64,000 bases of DNA from Pseudomonas sp. SDI (GCF_003105155.1 NZ_QETK01000003.1:124001-188000); one strand, 5' to 3'. Numbered from the stretch's first letter, positions 30,231 through 40,537 are shown. Translations and numbers: made by a program. Notes: generated from the letters alone by a model not told the origin.

Positions 30231-31751
30231 ATGAATACGTCCTCCGCTAGCACGTCTTCAGCGTCACGTCCCGAAGACGAAAACCTCGGCCTCGGCGCCA
30301 ACTTGGCGTACGGCCTGCAGCACGTACTGACGATGTACGGAGGTATCGTTGCGGTACCTCTGATTCTGGGACAGGCCGCAGGCCTTGGCCCAGCGGACAT
30401 TGGCCTGCTGATCGCGGCCTCGCTGTTTGCCGGTGGCCTGGCTACCTTGTTGCAGACGCTGGGCCTGCCGTGGTTTGGCTGCCAGCTGCCTCTGGTTCAA
30501 GGCGTGTCGTTTGCCGGTGTGGCCACCATGGGTGCGATTCTCAGCACCGAAGGCGGCGGCGGTTTGCCGGGGGTACTCGGGGCGGTGATGGCAGCGTCGC
30601 TGCTGGGCTTCCTGATTACGCCGGTGTTCTCGCGCATCACCAAATTCTTCCCGCCACTGGTGACCGGTATCGTCATCACCACCATCGGTCTGACCCTGAT
30701 GCCGGTCGCGGCGCGCTGGGTAATGGGTGGCAACAGCAAGGCGCCGGACTTCGGCAGCATGGCCAACATCGGCCTGGCCGCGCTGACCTTCCTCATCGTG
30801 CTGGTACTGAGCAAGCTGGGTAGCGCGGCGATCTCGCGGCTGTCGATTCTGCTGGCGATGATGATCGGAACGATGATCGCCTGGTCGCTGGGCATGGCCG
30901 ACTTCAGCAAGGTGCTCGAAGGCCCGCTGATGGCAATGCCGACGCCGTTCCACTTCGGCATGCCGACCTTCCACGTGGCCGCCATCCTGTCGATGTGCAT
31001 CGTGATCATGGTGACCCTGGTGGAAACCTCGGCGGACATTCTCGCGGTAGGCGAAATCATCGACACCAAGGTCGATTCCAAACGTCTGGGCGACGGCCTG
31101 CGCGCCGACATGGCGTCGAGCATCCTGGCGCCGATCTTCGGCTCGTTCACCCAGAGCGCCTTTGCCCAGAACGTCGGTCTGGTCGCCGTGACCGGTGTCA
31201 AGAGCCGTTATGTGGTGGCGACCGGCGGGGTGATTCTGGTGGTGCTCGGCTTGCTGCCGATCATGGGTCGGGTGATTGCCGCAGTGCCAACCTCGGTGCT
31301 CGGGGGTGCCGGTATCGTGCTGTTCGGTACCGTGGCCGCCAGTGGTATCCGGACCTTGTCCAAGGTCGACTACCACAACAACATGAACCTGATCATCGTG
31401 GCGGCTTCGCTAGGCTTCGGCATGATCCCGATTGCCGCACCGAACTTCTACGATCACTTCCCGAACTGGTTCGAAACGATTTTCCACTCGGGGATCAGCT
31501 CGGCGGCGATCATGGCGATTCTGCTGAACCTGGTGTTCAACCACTTCAAAACCGGCAACTCGGATCAGCAATCGGTATTCGTGGCGGCTTCCGAACGCAC
31601 CATGAACTACTCGGACATCTCCGCGCTGCGTGATGGCGACTACTTCCAGGACGGCAAGCTGTTCGATGCCGACGGTAAGGAAATCCCCCTGGTGGAGCCT
31701 GACGAGCACGGCGCTGGCGCGCCGCGCCGAAAGGCCGTCGCGGAGCATTAA
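30231..31751 (+). CDS. NCS2 (NAT) purine/uracil permease
   Basis: A 506-residue proton-coupled nucleobase carrier of the nucleobase-ascorbate transporter branch. QHVLTMYGG in the first helix, ETSADILAVGEI, and the NAT signature QNVGLVAVTG are present, with about 13-14 membrane helices. The sequence resembles the xanthine/urate group (XanP/UacT) rather than UraA, so urate or xanthine is the likely substrate; this is inference. The hydrophilic C-terminal tail of about 60 residues is longer than in E. coli homologues. A paired palindromic operator lies in front, and a strong terminator behind. Confidence 0.9.
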   Translation: MNTSSASTSSASRPEDENLGLGANLAYGLQHVLTMYGGIVAVPLILGQAAGLGPADIGLLIAASLFAGGLATLLQTLGLPWFGCQLPLVQGVSFAGVATMGAILSTEGGGGLPGVLGAVMAASLLGFLITPVFSRITKFFPPLVTGIVITTIGLTLMPVAARWVMGGNSKAPDFGSMANIGLAALTFLIVLVLSKLGSAAISRLSILLAMMIGTMIAWSLGMADFSKVLEGPLMAMPTPFHFGMPTFHVAAILSMCIVIMVTLVETSADILAVGEIIDTKVDSKRLGDGLRADMASSILAPIFGSFTQSAFAQNVGLVAVTGVKSRYVVATGGVILVVLGLLPIMGRVIAAVPTSVLGGAGIVLFGTVAASGIRTLSKVDYHNNMNLIIVAASLGFGMIPIAAPNFYDHFPNWFETIFHSGISSAAIMAILLNLVFNHFKTGNSDQQSVFVAASERTMNYSDISALRDGDYFQDGKLFDADGKEIPLVEPDEHGAGAPRRKAVAEH

Positions 31752-31769
31752 CCGCGGCTGAATAAAGGA

Positions 31770-31802
31770 AAGGGCCGGCGCGCATCGCCGGCCCTTTTTT
31801 TG
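31770..31802 (+). terminator. Rho-independent terminator after the NAT permease gene
   Basis: AAGGGCCGGCG / CGCCGGCCCTT stem with a short loop, then seven T residues, 19 bases after the stop codon. Confidence 0.95.
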
Positions 31803-31911
31803 TGCATCAAAAGCACGACCCACTCTTTCGACACAAGGTAGTGGCACATTGCCAAACCTGATCTATCGTGAATGAGCCATTTCGGCATCACTTCAGGGAA
31901 GGAGCGTTATC

Positions 31912-33468
31912 GTGACTTACATCCGCCGCGATTTATGGAAAATGACCAAGGACGAAAAATGGCCTTCGACCCTGCTGTGGTACGCCAAGGCCATCCAGAA
32001 ACTGCAAACCCGCCCGATCACCGACCCCACCAGCTGGCGCTTCCTGGCCGGCATCCACGGCTTCAACAAACTCAGCTGGGAAGTCGACGGCTACCTCAAG
32101 CCCGGCGAAGCCTTGCCGGCCCCGCAAGTGCGCGAAATCTACTGGGACCAGTGCCAGCACTCGACCTGGTTCTTCCTGCCGTGGCACCGCCCTTACGTGC
32201 TGTCGTTCGAACAGATCGTGCGCGCCGCCGTGGAAGAACTCGGCGGGCCAAAAGACTGGGCGCTGCCCTACTGGGACTACTGCGACTATAAAGAGCGCCC
32301 AGAGGTGCTGACCCTGCCGCCGGCGTTCTACGACAAAACCCTGCCCGACGGTACGCCCAACCCGCTGGCCCTGCCGGTGCGCCTACGCTACGGCATCTTG
32401 CAGGACGGTGTGATCAATTTGCGCAAGGACAAGGTCGACCCGGAAAACGCCCTGAACGAGCCCGAATACACCGGCGAAGACTCGGCCATCCCCGGCTTCG
32501 GCGGCCTGACCACCGGTTTCAACCACGACGACGGCACCTTCGGCCTGCTGGAAAACCAGCCGCATAACCAGGTGCACCTGGAAGTTGGCGGCACCAACGG
32601 CAAGAACGGCCCATTGCAACACGTGGGCCTGATGTACGACCCGGACAAGGCCGCCCTCGATCCAGTGTTCTGGCTGCACCACGCCAACGTCGACCGGCTC
32701 TGGCAGGTCTGGCTGGACCGTAACCCCGAACACAAGAACCCCACCACCGACGAGTTCGTCTTCGGCCCGCCGAGCGACGGGCGCAAATTCGTCCTGCCTC
32801 AGGTCAACGGCGAAAGCCAGGTCTGGAAGGTCGGCGAAGTGCTCGACACCAAGGCCCTCGGCTACATCTACGAAAACACTACAGAGCCGGGCTTGCGCGG
32901 TGCCGCCGAAGCGCGCGCAGTGGGCTCGGCAAGGTCATTCGCCGCCATGAAAGCACCTGTCACCGAACTGATCGGCGCCAACACCGGCGAACTGCGGGTG
33001 ATCGGCAACCACGTCGAAACCCCGCTGCGCGTGGACAAGGCCGGTGCCGCCAAGGTCATTGGCCAACTGCAATCGTACAACCTGCTGAGCGCCGGCGAAA
33101 ACGCCGCACCTGCAGCGCCGGAGCGGGTCTTCGTCAAGCTTGAAAACATCCGTGGCGACGTAGCCGGTGCCACCCTGGATGTCTACATCAACCTGCCAGC
33201 GGGCGCCACGGCGGCCCAGCATCCCGAGCTGCGCGCAGGCTCGGTGGCGCTGTTCGGCCTCAAGCAGGCCAGCGAGGTCGATTCGGCACACGGCGGCGCA
33301 GGGGTTGGGGCGGCGCTGGAAATCACCGACATCGTCAACCAGCTGAACCTGAACGATCCGCAGGACCTCGACCAGCTCAAGGTCAGCATCGTGCCGACGC
33401 AAACCCTGACCGCCGAGGACGGGATCAAGATCGGCCGCATCACCCTGCACCGTAAAGGCGCGCGCTGA
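31912..33468 (+). CDS. Tyrosinase / polyphenol oxidase with C-terminal shielding-like domain
   Basis: A 518-residue type-3 copper enzyme oxidising phenols to quinones. CuA ligands are His49 (GIHGF), His83 and His92 (QHSTWFFLPWHR); Cys81 in C-x-H spacing to His83 fits the thioether bridge of fungal tyrosinases. CuB ligands are His218 and His222 (HNQVH) and the HH pair at 256-257 in FWLHHANVDRLW. Asn219 follows the first CuB His, a feature linked with true monophenolase activity. From about residue 340 a second domain (VFVKLENIRGDVAGATLDVY onward) resembles the KFDV domain of plant polyphenol oxidases, which covers the active site in the latent form. No signal or Tat peptide is present. The start is GTG with AAGGAG. 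The stop overlaps the next gene's ATG. Confidence 0.92.
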   Translation: MTYIRRDLWKMTKDEKWPSTLLWYAKAIQKLQTRPITDPTSWRFLAGIHGFNKLSWEVDGYLKPGEALPAPQVREIYWDQCQHSTWFFLPWHRPYVLSFEQIVRAAVEELGGPKDWALPYWDYCDYKERPEVLTLPPAFYDKTLPDGTPNPLALPVRLRYGILQDGVINLRKDKVDPENALNEPEYTGEDSAIPGFGGLTTGFNHDDGTFGLLENQPHNQVHLEVGGTNGKNGPLQHVGLMYDPDKAALDPVFWLHHANVDRLWQVWLDRNPEHKNPTTDEFVFGPPSDGRKFVLPQVNGESQVWKVGEVLDTKALGYIYENTTEPGLRGAAEARAVGSARSFAAMKAPVTELIGANTGELRVIGNHVETPLRVDKAGAAKVIGQLQSYNLLSAGENAAPAAPERVFVKLENIRGDVAGATLDVYINLPAGATAAQHPELRAGSVALFGLKQASEVDSAHGGAGVGAALEITDIVNQLNLNDPQDLDQLKVSIVPTQTLTAEDGIKIGRITLHRKGAR

Positions 33469-34223
33469 TGACCTCAGCGGTCTCGGCCAACGCGCTGCGC
33501 CAGGGCCCCTGGCCCTGGCTGGCGCTGGCCAGCCTGACCGGCTGGGTGGCGCTGAGCGGGGCACCGACGCAGATGGCCATTCCGGACTTCTGCGGTTCGG
33601 TGGCCGGCATGCTCTCGCAGGGGGTCTGGTCGGGGGTGTCGCTGACACTCGCGATGGACCCGCTCGGGCCGCTGCTGGCCTGGTGGCTGATGCTGCTGGC
33701 GATGATGCCGTTGCTGCTCGGCGGGCCGCTGCAGTTGCTGTGGCGGCGCAACCTGGCACGGCATCGCACCATCGCCATCGTCTTGTTCGTGCTCGGCTAC
33801 CTGCTGGTCTGGACCCTGGCGGGCGCGCTGTTGACGCTGGCGTCGATCACGCTCAAGGTGCTGGCGGGCGATGCGGCCGTGGTCTGGGCCGTGCTCGCCG
33901 CACTGCTCTGGCAGGCGTCACCGGCCAAGCAGATGAGCCTGAACCGCTGCCATTTCCCGCCCCGGCTGTCGCTGTTCGGCTGGCCGATGGCCCGCGACAG
34001 CCTGCGTTATGGGCTGATCAACGGCAGCTGGTGCATCGCCGCCTGCTGGCCGGCGATGCTGCTGCCCAGCCTGGTAGAGCAGGCACACGGTCTGGTGATG
34101 TTCGTCTGCATGCTCTGGCTGGTTCGCGAACGCATGCTGCCGGCCCGTCCGGCGCGCTGGCATTGGCCGCTGCCGAGCTATCGGACCTTGCTGCCCGGCA
34201 GTGCGCCACGGCTGACGAAGTGA
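33468..34223 (+). CDS. DUF2182 integral membrane protein
   Basis: A 251-residue inner-membrane protein with about six hydrophobic helices. It shows the DUF2182 features WQASPAKQMSLNRCHFPP and GLINGSWCIAACWPAMLLP, whose Cys/His residues led the family to be described as metal-binding; function is unknown. Its ATG overlaps the tyrosinase stop codon (TGATG), so the two are translationally coupled. A role in copper supply to the tyrosinase, or in handling its quinone products at the membrane, is inference. Confidence 0.85.
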   Translation: MTSAVSANALRQGPWPWLALASLTGWVALSGAPTQMAIPDFCGSVAGMLSQGVWSGVSLTLAMDPLGPLLAWWLMLLAMMPLLLGGPLQLLWRRNLARHRTIAIVLFVLGYLLVWTLAGALLTLASITLKVLAGDAAVVWAVLAALLWQASPAKQMSLNRCHFPPRLSLFGWPMARDSLRYGLINGSWCIAACWPAMLLPSLVEQAHGLVMFVCMLWLVRERMLPARPARWHWPLPSYRTLLPGSAPRLTK

Positions 34224-34310
34224 CGGTTGAGCGGTTGTAGATCCGCCACTTCGAGGCGCCGCTCAGCGGCCTGCGCAGCTTGCTTCACTGGCTGCGCCCG
34301 GCTGCACCGA

Positions 34311-35681
<1,371 letters not shown>

Positions 35682-35857
35682 GGGGACTCTCTCCTGGAAA
35701 AAGTCGCCATGATAGCCGAGCCAGCCGGGGCACAGGGCGCCGCCTGTGCGACAAAACCAATCGCTATAACAGGGAGCGTACGCCGTAACGCGGAGCATGA
35801 AGCGCATAGCTGATTTACACTGCGACTACCAACCTCATCTGTTACTAGGAATAAACC

Positions 35858-36268
35858 ATGGGCGTGATCAGTGAATTCAAGGCCTTCGCGGTCAAGGGCA
35901 ACGTGGTCGATATGGCCGTCGGTATCATCATCGGTGCCGCCTTCGGCAAAATCGTTTCATCTTTTGTTGGCGACGTGGTCATGCCGCCAATCGGTCTGCT
36001 GATCGGTGGGGTGGATTTCAGTGACCTGGCCATCACCCTGAAAGCAGCCGAGGGCGATGTACCGGCCGTGGTAATGGCCTACGGCAAGTTCCTGCAGAGC
36101 ATCATCGACTTCATCATCGTCGCCTTCGCCATCTTCATGGGCGTGAAAGTCATCAACCGCCTCAAGCGCGAAGAAGCCGTGGCGCCGACCCTGCCACCGG
36201 TACCGACCAAAGAGGAAGAGTTGCTGGGCGAGATCCGCGACCTGCTCAAGGCGCAGAACCGGCCCTGA
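35858..36268 (+). CDS. mscL: Large-conductance mechanosensitive channel
   Basis: A 136-residue MscL, the emergency valve opened by membrane tension in osmotic downshock. TM1 follows [20 protein letters not shown] and TM2 is [18 protein letters not shown], with the cytoplasmic helix [15 protein letters not shown] at the C-terminus. The start has AGGAA upstream. A bidirectional terminator separates it from convergent fpr. Confidence 0.98.
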   Translation: MGVISEFKAFAVKGNVVDMAVGIIIGAAFGKIVSSFVGDVVMPPIGLLIGGVDFSDLAITLKAAEGDVPAVVMAYGKFLQSIIDFIIVAFAIFMGVKVINRLKREEAVAPTLPPVPTKEEELLGEIRDLLKAQNRP

Positions 36269-36280
36269 ACCGACGCATTG

Positions 36281-36310
36281 AAAACGGCGCCTGCGGGCGC
36301 CGTTTCATTT
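36281..36310. terminator. Bidirectional terminator between mscL and fpr
   Basis: GAAAACGGCGCC TGCG GGCGCCGTTTC: a symmetrical stem flanked by A residues on the left and T residues on the right, so it can work for both convergent genes. It overlaps the fpr stop codon by two bases. Confidence 0.85.
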
Positions 36311-37085
36311 ACCAGTAGTTCTCGATGGCAACTTGCCCGGGCCGGCGCGTCAGGGCCAGTTGCAGGTCGCGCGCTTTCAGCACTTGGCGGGTATCGTCGA
36401 TCATCTGCGGGTTACCGCAGAGCATCACCCGCGAGTGCTCGGGAGTGAGCGCCAGACCGGCGGCCGCTTCCAGCTCGCCATTTTCGATCAGCGTGGTGAT
36501 GCGCCCCTGCAACGCGCCCGGGTGCGCCTCGCGGGTGACCAGCGGAATGAACTGTAACTTGCCGGCAAACTCGGCCAGGTAATCTCGCTGCTCAAGGCCG
36601 GCGATCAGCTCCTGGTAGGCGAGCTCCCTGGCCTCGCGTACCGAGTACACCAGCTTGATCGACTCAAAGCGCTCCCACGCCTCGAAGTCCTGGAGGATCG
36701 ACAGGAACGGCGCAATGCCGGTGCCGGTTGCCAACAGCCAGAGGTCGCGGCCATCGACAAAGCGATCAAGGGTCAGGTAGCCGAACGCCTGGCGGTCGAT
36801 CAGCAGTTCGTCGCCAGCCCGCAGCCGGCTCAGCTCGCTGGTGAACTCACCGCCAGGGACCACGATGGAGTAGAAGTCCAGGTGCTCGTCGAACGGCGAA
36901 GACACCATCGAATAGGCTCGCCAGACCACACTGCCGTCGGCCTTGGTCACGCCCAGACGGGCAAACTGCCCGGCGCGAAAACGAAAACCGGCGTCACGCG
37001 TGGTCCGCAGGCTGAACAGGTGCGGCGTCAACGGCTGAACGTCGAGCAGGGTCTGGCGGGTGTATTTCTCCGCGCTGGCAGTCAT
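36309..37085 (-). CDS. fpr: Ferredoxin/flavodoxin-NADP+ reductase
   Basis: A 258-residue FAD enzyme passing electrons between NADPH and ferredoxin or flavodoxin, used in iron-sulfur repair and oxidative-stress defence. The FAD-binding motif is WRAYSMVSS, with GGEFTSEL following; the NADP-binding segments are LLATGTGIAPFLSIL and VMLCGNPQM. The protein ends in Tyr-Trp like E. coli Fpr, not in the extended tail I recall for the other Pseudomonas form (FprA), so it fits the FprB type. It is divergent from ppoR across a 237-base A/T-rich gap. Confidence 0.93.
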   Translation of the reverse strand: MTASAEKYTRQTLLDVQPLTPHLFSLRTTRDAGFRFRAGQFARLGVTKADGSVVWRAYSMVSSPFDEHLDFYSIVVPGGEFTSELSRLRAGDELLIDRQAFGYLTLDRFVDGRDLWLLATGTGIAPFLSILQDFEAWERFESIKLVYSVREARELAYQELIAGLEQRDYLAEFAGKLQFIPLVTREAHPGALQGRITTLIENGELEAAAGLALTPEHSRVMLCGNPQMIDDTRQVLKARDLQLALTRRPGQVAIENYW

Positions 37086-37322
37086 GGTCTACTCCGGGAA
37101 TCTGATGCGCCCAGTGTCGCCGAAAGCCGGCGGAATAAAAACCGTGGGTTTAACGCGGCTACCCCATTCGAGCAATGATTTCAGGATAGTGGCAAGTGCG
37201 AAAATGATGAAAAGCGCACAAAAAAAACCATGCCCTATAGAAAAAAAACCTAACAAAACGCTAAGACATTTCCTACACTCGAACGGGCACAAATTCTTTT
37301 TTGGATCCATCCGCTGGAGCAC

Positions 37323-38027
37323 ATGGAAATGTCTCACTGGAAACCCGAAGTGCTGCAGGAACTGATCGAGGAGCGCAATCAGCAACGCGCTTTCGATTTG
37401 GCCCTGACCCTCACCAGACAGCTCGGCATGGGCTATCTGGCGTTCGGTACCTTGAGTCGCCAGGCGACACTCAATCCGCAGTTAGTGCTCCTCAGCAACT
37501 ACCCGCCGGCCTGGGCGAAGAGCTACGAGCAGAATCATTACGTGGATGCCGACCCGGTGCTCCAGCATTGCCGCAGCTCGACCTTGCCGCTGCTGTGGGA
37601 AGACGAGGTGTTCAACAGCACCCCAGCGCTCTGGAAGGAAGCCCAGGAAAACGGCTTGCGCTATGGCTGGAGCGTTGCCGCGCACGATGCGCGAGGAAAC
37701 GCCAGCATCCTCAGCGTCGCCCGCTCGACGCGCAAGATCAGCCGGCAGGAGTTTTACGACAAGGCGGCGCGGACCATGTGGCTGTGCAATCACCTGCACT
37801 CGCTGATGACCGAACACCTGCACCGGCCGCCGACCCTGGAGCTGTCCAAGCGCGAAATCGAAGTGCTCAAATGGTCGGCCGAGGGCAAGACCGCCGACGA
37901 CATTGCCTGCATCCTCACGCTGTCCAAGAGCACGGTGAATTTCCATATTCGCAGCTGCATCGCCAAGACCGAGACCTCGAACAAGACGGCGGCCGCTGTC
38001 GCTGCCGCACGCTTTGGTTTGCTCTGA
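37323..38027 (+). CDS. ppoR: LuxR-type solo regulator PpoR
   Basis: A 234-residue quorum-sensing LuxR protein. The N-terminal autoinducer domain has the conserved residues W and Y in PPAWAKSYEQ, D and P in DADPV, and W in LLWED. The C-terminal helix-turn-helix has LSKREIEVLKWSAEGKTADD, including the E, L and G invariant in the family. No luxI synthase gene is in the window, consistent with a solo that senses externally made acyl-homoserine lactone. The neighbourhood (radA, mscL, fpr) is that of P. putida PpoR as I recall it. GGAG lies just before the ATG at 37323; an alternative ATG is two codons later. Confidence 0.88.
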   Translation: MEMSHWKPEVLQELIEERNQQRAFDLALTLTRQLGMGYLAFGTLSRQATLNPQLVLLSNYPPAWAKSYEQNHYVDADPVLQHCRSSTLPLLWEDEVFNSTPALWKEAQENGLRYGWSVAAHDARGNASILSVARSTRKISRQEFYDKAARTMWLCNHLHSLMTEHLHRPPTLELSKREIEVLKWSAEGKTADDIACILTLSKSTVNFHIRSCIAKTETSNKTAAAVAAARFGLL

Positions 38028-38128
38028 TGATGCGCCGGCCATCTCACTTGCCCCCCGAAGCACGGTAGAATCACGGCCTTTGTTCTGCGCCACGCGCAGC
38101 ACGCCCAGTCTCAGAGCCCCGATACGCC

Positions 38129-39253
38129 ATGCCCCTGCTGAACTCCCCCTTCGCCGAGCTTGACCTGATTCGCCAACCCGATCAGGCCAACGACCCGTTG
38201 CAAGCCTTCGACGCCGCCGACGAATACCTGCTTGGCTATCTGGCCGAGCAACAGCTGCCGGCGAGCAGCCGCGTGCTGGTGCTCAACGACAGCTTCGGCG
38301 CGCTGGCGATCAGCGTGCAGACACACTGTGCCGTGCTCAGCAGCGGCGACTCGTTCCTGGCGCGGCTGGGCCTGGAGAAGAACCTTGGGCGCAATGGACG
38401 GGCGTTCGACGCCGTGCCGTTCGTGCCCGCCAGCGAAACCCCGGAAGGACCGTTCGAGCGCGTGCTGGTACGTGTGCCGAAAACCCTGGCGCTGCTCGAA
38501 GAGCAACTGATCCGCTTGCAGGGCCAACTGGCACCGGGCGCGCAGGTAATTGCCGGGGCAATGATCAAGCACCTGCCGCGGGCGGCGGGCGACCTGCTGG
38601 AGAAGTACATCGGCCCGGTACAGGCGTCGCTGGCACAGAAAAAAGCCCGCTTGCTGATCGCCACGGCCGAGGCCAGACCGGCCGCCGTGTCACCCTACCC
38701 GACCCGTTATCAGCTGGACAAGCCGAAACTGGAGCTGCTCAACCATGCCAACGTGTTCTGCCGCGAAGGCCTGGACATCGGCACGCGGGCGTTCCTCCCA
38801 CACCTGCCACGCAACCTGGGCAACGCACGGGTGGCCGACCTCGGCTGTGGGAATGGGGTGTTGGCGATTGCCAGTGCGCTGGACAATCCGGACGCGCATT
38901 ACAGCCTGCTCGACGAGTCGTACATGGCGGTGCAGTCGGCGGCCGAAAACTGGCGTGCAGCGCTGGGCGAGCGGCCGGTGACGGTGCAGGCCGGCGATGG
39001 CCTGGCCGGGCTGGCGCCACAGTCGCTGGACGTGGTGCTGTGCAATCCACCCTTCCACCAGCAGCAGGTGGTAGGCGATTTCCTGGCCTGGCGGATGTTC
39101 CAGCAGGCGCGCGAAGCGCTGGTGGTCGGCGGCGCACTGTACATCGTCGGCAACCGCCACCTGGGCTATCACAGCAAGTTGGCGCGGTTGTTCCGCGGGG
39201 TCGAGCAGGTGGCGGCGACGCCGAAATTCGTGGTGCTCCGGGCGCGCAAGTAA
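38129..39253 (+). CDS. rlmG: 23S rRNA (guanine-N2) methyltransferase RlmG
   Basis: A 374-residue two-domain methyltransferase that modifies G1835 of 23S rRNA using S-adenosylmethionine. The N-terminal half is a degenerate methyltransferase fold; the catalytic C-terminal half has motif I VADLGCGNGVLAI and the NPPF motif (VVLCNPPFHQQQVV) typical of N2-guanine or exocyclic-amine methylation. Length fits RlmG rather than RsmC. It is transcribed alone between ppoR and the convergent cio operon. Confidence 0.93.
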   Translation: MPLLNSPFAELDLIRQPDQANDPLQAFDAADEYLLGYLAEQQLPASSRVLVLNDSFGALAISVQTHCAVLSSGDSFLARLGLEKNLGRNGRAFDAVPFVPASETPEGPFERVLVRVPKTLALLEEQLIRLQGQLAPGAQVIAGAMIKHLPRAAGDLLEKYIGPVQASLAQKKARLLIATAEARPAAVSPYPTRYQLDKPKLELLNHANVFCREGLDIGTRAFLPHLPRNLGNARVADLGCGNGVLAIASALDNPDAHYSLLDESYMAVQSAAENWRAALGERPVTVQAGDGLAGLAPQSLDVVLCNPPFHQQQVVGDFLAWRMFQQAREALVVGGALYIVGNRHLGYHSKLARLFRGVEQVAATPKFVVLRARK

Positions 39254-39284
39254 GCGTTATTGCCAGCGACAGGCCCCACAAGGC

Positions 39285-39319
39285 AAAAAAAACCCTCCGC
39301 AGCTCACGCTGCGAAGGGC
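39285..39319 (-). terminator. Rho-independent terminator of the cio operon
   Basis: On the minus strand CCCTTCGCAG / CTGCGGAGGG stem with a six-base loop, followed by eight T residues, 40 bases after the last cio gene. Confidence 0.85.
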
Positions 39320-39358
39320 TGTAAAATCCGCCGCAAGGCGGGATGGGAAATCTCCTTG

Positions 39359-39514
39359 TCAGTGCGTGCTCAACCCCGCCGCACTCATGAACAGGCGCAT
39401 CAGGTAGGCCACGATCGCCAGCGTCGCGACGCTGGCGGTCCAGATCAGCACCAGCCAGCCCAGACGCTTGATCAGCGGCTTCTGCTCTTCCTCGAAGGTC
39501 TCTTTGCCGGCCAT
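39359..39514 (-). CDS. Small third subunit of cyanide-insensitive oxidase (DUF2474/CydX-like)
   Basis: A 51-residue single-span membrane protein that is easily missed. It begins MAGKETFEEEQKPLIKRLGW, followed by one hydrophobic helix (LVLIWTASVATLAIVAYLMR). A strong GGAGGA precedes the ATG and the start is only 12 bases after the cioB stop codon. Small one-helix proteins (CydX, CydH, DUF2474) are structural partners of bd-type oxidases, so a role in assembly or stability of CioAB is likely. Its sequence fits DUF2474 as I know it. Confidence 0.85.
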   Translation of the reverse strand: MAGKETFEEEQKPLIKRLGWLVLIWTASVATLAIVAYLMRLFMSAAGLSTH

Positions 39515-39526
39515 TGCCAGGTCCTC

Positions 39527-40534
39527 CTAGTGATAGCCATCCTCGTGGGTCACCTTGCCGCGGAACACGTAGTAGCTCCAGAAGGTGTACCCGAGGATGA
39601 ACGGGATGATAAACAGCGTGCCAACCAGCATGAAGCCCTGGCTCTGCGGCGGTGCCGCAGCATCGTAGATCGAGATCGACGGCGGGATGATGTTCGGCCA
39701 CAGGCTGATACCCAGCCCGCTGTAACCGAGGAAGATCAACACCAGGGTCAGCAGGAACGGCGTGTAGTGCGCGTTGCGTGCTACCGCCTTGAGCAGCCCG
39801 TACAGGGTCACCAGCACCAGGATCGGCACCGGCATGAACCAGAACAGGTTCGGCAGGCTGAACCAGCGCTCGGCGATTTCCGGGTGCGCCAGCGGTGTCC
39901 ACAGGCTCACCACACCGGTCACGGCCAGCAGCACAAAGGCCAGCGGTCGCGCCAGGTCGTGCATCTGCAACTGCAATTTGCCTTCGGTTTTCATGATCAG
40001 CCAGGTGCAGCCGAGCAAGGCATACGCCACGATCAACCCGAGGCCGCAGAACAGGCTGAACGGGGTCAGCCAGTCCAGCGAACCGCCGGCGTAGTTGCGG
40101 TCGACCACCTTGAAACCTTCGATGAACGCGCCCAGCGCCACGCCCTGGAAGAACGTCGCCGCCAGCGAGCCGCCAATGAAGGCCTTGTCCCAGAGATGGC
40201 GCTTCGCCGCGGTGGCCTTGAAGCGGAACTCGAAGGCCACACCGCGGAAGATCAACCCCACCAGCATCAGCATCAGCGGCAGGTACAACGCCGAGAGCAC
40301 CACTGCGTAGGCCAGCGGGAAGGCGCCGAACAGCGCCGCCCCGCCCAGCACCAGCCAGGTCTCGTTGCCGTCCCAGACCGGGGCGACGGTGTTCATCATG
40401 ACATCGCGGTCCTGCTCGCCCTTGACGAAGGGAAAGAGGATGCCGATCCCAAGGTCGAAGCCGTCCATCACTACGTACATCATGATGCCGAAGATGATGA
40501 TCACGGCCCAGATCAGCGGAAGATCAATACCCAT
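39527..40534 (-). CDS. cioB: Cytochrome bd-type (cyanide-insensitive) quinol oxidase subunit II
   Basis: A 335-residue, roughly nine-helix membrane subunit paired with CioA. MDGFDLGIGILFPFVK near the N-terminus and WDGNETWLVLGGAALFGAFP are the CydB/CioB family hallmarks. It stabilises the haem-bearing subunit I in the terminal oxidase that reduces oxygen with ubiquinol. It starts three bases after the cioA stop codon and is followed by the small subunit gene. Confidence 0.97.
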   Translation of the reverse strand: MGIDLPLIWAVIIIFGIMMYVVMDGFDLGIGILFPFVKGEQDRDVMMNTVAPVWDGNETWLVLGGAALFGAFPLAYAVVLSALYLPLMLMLVGLIFRGVAFEFRFKATAAKRHLWDKAFIGGSLAATFFQGVALGAFIEGFKVVDRNYAGGSLDWLTPFSLFCGLGLIVAYALLGCTWLIMKTEGKLQLQMHDLARPLAFVLLAVTGVVSLWTPLAHPEIAERWFSLPNLFWFMPVPILVLVTLYGLLKAVARNAHYTPFLLTLVLIFLGYSGLGISLWPNIIPPSISIYDAAAPPQSQGFMLVGTLFIIPFILGYTFWSYYVFRGKVTHEDGYH

Positions 40535-40537
40535 GAT

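Noticed and set aside
37089..37385. 98-codon frame between fpr and ppoR on the minus strand
   Set aside because: Overlaps the ppoR start and the promoter gap; hydrophobic stretch comes from A/T runs; no Shine-Dalgarno.
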